The notes under the pieces: generated by a model
Told to the model about the DNA's origin: nothing
Databases searched by the model: none
The model's input: the letters and a program-made list of their open reading frames with translations, nothing else
Translations under genes and position numbers: made by a program
Part shown: positions 63,604 to 64,000 of the stretch, in pieces
Position numbering within the stretch: the stretch's first letter is position 1
Layout of the letters: every line of letters starts with the position of its first letter
Assembly (NCBI GenBank): GCA_963788935.1
Contig: CAWBIM010000004.1
Location: 1,116,001 to 1,180,000 of the forward strand
DNA from: JAOPZW01 sp963788935
GTDB taxonomy: Bacteria > Actinomycetota > Thermoleophilia > Solirubrobacterales > Solirubrobacteraceae
DNA: 64,000 nt
Direction: 5' to 3'

Positions 63604-64000
63604 ATGGAGCTCCTCGTCTCGAGCACCGTCGTGCTCGGTATGCCGCTGCTCCTCGCGGCCCTCGGCGGGCTGATCGCCGAGCGCACCGGGGTGCTCAACC
63701 TCGGCCTCGAGGGCCTGATGCTCGCGGCCGCGTTCCTGACGGCGTGGGTCGCGGGCGCGGGCCGGCCGCTCGGCCTCGCGCTCGTGATCGGGATCGCGCT
63801 CGGCGGGCTCTGCGGCCTGGCGCTCGGCTGGCTCGTGGTCGTCGCCCGCGCCGACCAGGTCGTCACCGGCATCGGGCTGAACCTCGTCGTGCTCGGCCTG
63901 ACCGGCTACCTGTTCGGCATCGTCGGAGCCGACGGCTTCACGACCGGCGCGATCGCCGAGGTCCGGGTTCCCGGCCTCGCGGACATCCCGTGGGCCGGAC
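63604..64000 (+). CDS. Nucleoside ABC transporter permease 2, partial
   Basis: The N-terminal 132 residues of a second permease of the YufQ/NupQ type, cut by the window edge. It begins MELLVSSTVVLGMPLLLAA, with GLIAERTGVLNLGLEGLML matching the family's conserved first cytoplasmic region and DQVVTGIGLNLVVLGLTGYL. ATG at 63604 follows GGAAGGGAG and directly follows the stop of permease 1. Further nucleoside catabolism genes may lie beyond. Confidence 0.9.
   Translation, partial: MELLVSSTVVLGMPLLLAALGGLIAERTGVLNLGLEGLMLAAAFLTAWVAGAGRPLGLALVIGIALGGLCGLALGWLVVVARADQVVTGIGLNLVVLGLTGYLFGIVGADGFTTGAIAEVRVPGLADIPWAG

Overview
The window is very GC-rich, densely packed bacterial DNA. Gene order (priA-def-fmt, rsmB-rpe, cmk-der, aroF-tyrA-aroA) and GntR/IclR/PucR/LuxR/BTAD regulators suggest an actinomycete-type organism; the overall flavour resembles the Thermoleophilia/Solirubrobacterales. 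That placement is an inference from gene content, not a phylogeny. No tRNA, rRNA, insertion sequence, prophage or CRISPR array was seen.

Layout. (1) 1-8.5 kb, minus strand: an exopolysaccharide operon (LuxR regulator, polyprenyl-phosphate sugar-1-phosphate transferase, WecG/TagA transferase, Wzx-type flippase, four glycosyltransferases) in which neighbours overlap by ATGA/GTGA or abut, with a divergent PAS-BTAD regulator. (2) 9.9-15.4 kb: a periplasmic-binding-like protein, a GFA protein, an acyl-ACP thioesterase, a receiver/histidine kinase/LuxR response regulator set, and rpe. (3) 15.4-29 kb: zinc-ribbon protein, rsmB, a cyclase/TPP-enzyme pair, an ABC-F protein, a GGDEF/HD-GYP protein, a 660-bp intergenic mosaic of palindromic repeats, then a phosphatase, fmt, def, priA, a PH-domain protein and tag. 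(4) 29.5-40 kb: metK, der, cmk, an MFS transporter, ftsH, and aroF-tyrA-aroA preceded by a 32-codon leader ORF crowded with aromatic codons. (5) 40.3-45.4 kb: P1 peptidase, two GNATs, ACC deaminase, hisC-type aminotransferase, chorismate mutase, PEBP lipoprotein. (6) 45.4-50.3 kb: a predicted nickel-dependent guanidine hydrolase translationally coupled to a NiCoT nickel transporter, with an APC permease and a divergent GntR regulator flanked by matching operators. (7) 50.3-53.5 kb: IclR and GntR/FCD regulators divergent from an SDR and an epimerase. (8) 53.6-64 kb: a ureide/purine module with NCS1 permease, M20 carbamoylase/allantoate hydrolase, PuuE-like deacetylase-fold hydrolase, DUF1989 protein, PucR regulator and a BMP-type nucleoside ABC transporter that runs off the right edge.

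Together regions 6-8 read as a nitrogen-scavenging neighbourhood (guanidine, ureides, nucleosides), each part with a local regulator. Region 4 is a self-contained aromatic amino acid control unit.

A caution for every reader: at least fifteen genes, including the normally indispensable ftsH and cmk, are split by single-base frameshifts. Their density points to sequence or assembly errors rather than decay, so I annotate these as full genes with a noted frameshift.
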